Assembly (NCBI GenBank): GCA_016234525.1
Contig: JACRBK010000315.1
Location: 1-7,608 of the forward strand
Length of the DNA stretch: 7,608 nt
Direction: 5' to 3'
Origin: Chloroflexota bacterium
Lineage (GTDB): Bacteria; Chloroflexota; Anaerolineae; Aggregatilineales; Aggregatilineaceae
Shown here piece by piece: positions 6,732 through 7,608 of this stretch. Position 1 is the first letter of the stretch. Every line of letters begins with the position of its first letter. Below the pieces are notes generated by a model. The model was not told the DNA's origin. It worked only from the letters and a program-made list of their open reading frames with translations, and did not search any database. Both the position numbers and the translations under genes were made by a program.

Positions 6732-7608
6732 TTATTTGCGCGGCACACGGGTTTCTTTGAGCAGACGCTCGGCTCGCTCGATTAAGGTGTTTAACAGATC
6801 AAATACTTCGCCTAAAGAGGCATCGGCCAGGCTGATTCGCCCGTCGCGTGCTTCTTTGAGGTCTTCCAGGTTACGCCACTGCTTTTCATTAGGGAACACC
6901 AAACGCCCATGCAGCATGGTCCCTGCCATTGCCAACGGAACATAGATATGTTCCATGCCTACGCCGCTGTGAGCTTCCAGGGCTGAAATCAGGCGCAGGG
7001 CATAGTCGGTTTGTTCCAGGCCATCGCCAAAGTCGGCCCCAGTATCGTGCATCACCATCCTGAATCCTACCAGGATGGCATCTTGCAGCACGGCAGTATA
7101 AAGCTGTTCGATCAGCGTATCCAGATCATTGATAACATCCCGATTTTCGACCATCAGGAGACATAACCGTTTGAACCAGGCTCCTTCGGCGCGTGAGAAG
7201 CCCGGTTCCAGGTCCAGACCGTCTTCCATCACATAAACCAGTGGTTTGGTAATAAACACGGCCTCTGCCGGGTGAAGTGGCATTCCAGCATCACCAAATA
7301 CAGCCTTCGTTTGTTCGAGCAGGGGGGTAGTCAACGTCGTGCGCCCCAGTGTTTTGGCGAAACTCAGGGCCTCGGCGGCGACGGCTTTGGCCTGTTCCTC
7401 TTTTTCGCCCAGGTCGCGCATAGTCCACAGTGATTCATAACGCGGCTGAACCTGGTCCGCGCGGGATGGGAAACGCCCAGGCAGCACGTCAAAAGCTGCC
7501 CGAAGTTGATTCGGCGCGTCTGACTGAGCCGTAAATTTTATTTCGCGCAGCACAGCCACGCGGAACGGCGAAATAGCCAACAGGCTTGGCTGTGACCCGC
7601 CACCCAAC
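6732..7608 (-). CDS. Unrecognised soluble protein, 5' partial
   Basis: I do not recognise this family. The frame ends at TAA (6732-6734) and stays open to the right edge, so the true start is probably outside the window; a TTG at 7605-7607 and internal GTG codons are possible but unsupported starts. The visible 291 residues have no evident signal peptide, membrane segment or nucleotide-binding loop. The N-terminal part (about 14-30) looks like beta strands; residues 60-100 are helical and charged. A conserved-looking helical core spans about 140-285, including VGFRMVMHDTGADFGDG (180-196), a Gly/Met-rich stretch GVGMEHIYVPLAMAGTM (215-231) and a charged C-terminal helix (266-286). The composition suggests a folded cytosolic protein. 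A 198-bp gap separates it from clpC, so it is unlikely to share clpC's promoter, although read-through is possible because no clear terminator follows it. Confidence 0.7.
   Translation of the reverse strand, partial: LGGGSQPSLLAISPFRVAVLREIKFTAQSDAPNQLRAAFDVLPGRFPSRADQVQPRYESLWTMRDLGEKEEQAKAVAAEALSFAKTLGRTTLTTPLLEQTKAVFGDAGMPLHPAEAVFITKPLVYVMEDGLDLEPGFSRAEGAWFKRLCLLMVENRDVINDLDTLIEQLYTAVLQDAILVGFRMVMHDTGADFGDGLEQTDYALRLISALEAHSGVGMEHIYVPLAMAGTMLHGRLVFPNEKQWRNLEDLKEARDGRISLADASLGEVFDLLNTLIERAERLLKETRVPRK

Overview
The window reads as ordinary bacterial chromosome, most likely from Chloroflexota (an Anaerolineae-like lineage). That assignment is an inference. It rests on the style of ClpC (UVR middle domain, ClpP-binding LGF loop), on a free-standing TPR protein of a kind common in that phylum, and on gene order that does not match the Firmicutes or Proteobacteria layouts of recF, rsmG and clpC. 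There is no mobile element, CRISPR array, tRNA or rRNA. Coding density is very high, and no gene-free stretch reaches 300 bases.

Layout. Bases 2-601 (+) hold the 3' part of an unrecognised gene with a Cys cluster. It is followed 24 bp later by recF (626-1846, +), the recombination mediator ATPase. recF converges on rsmG (1857-2594, -), the 16S rRNA G527 methyltransferase, with only 10 bp between the stop codons. rsmG is the second gene of a probable two-gene operon whose first gene (2598-3875, -) encodes a soluble protein made of about nine TPR units. That operon has a clear extended -10 promoter (3924-3932, -) and a strong Shine-Dalgarno sequence that settles its start codon. Just upstream lies a well-formed intrinsic terminator (3993-4028, -), which ends clpC (4050-6533, -), an 827-residue Hsp100 unfoldase. 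A 198-bp intergenic region upstream of clpC carries a 9+9 bp inverted repeat of unknown function and several smaller symmetric motifs. The window closes with the 3' part of another unrecognised gene (6732-7608, -), cut by the window edge.

How the parts relate. recF (DNA gap repair), rsmG (ribosome modification) and clpC (protein quality control) are housekeeping genes in separate transcription units. clpC appears to be monocistronic: it has its own terminator downstream and a gap upstream, and neither ctsR, mcsA or mcsB nor a CtsR or CIRCE operator is visible. The dyad upstream of clpC is the most interesting unexplained element. I see no convincing new multi-gene system here. The least explained parts are the two partial unknown genes, the TPR partner of rsmG and the clpC upstream dyad.
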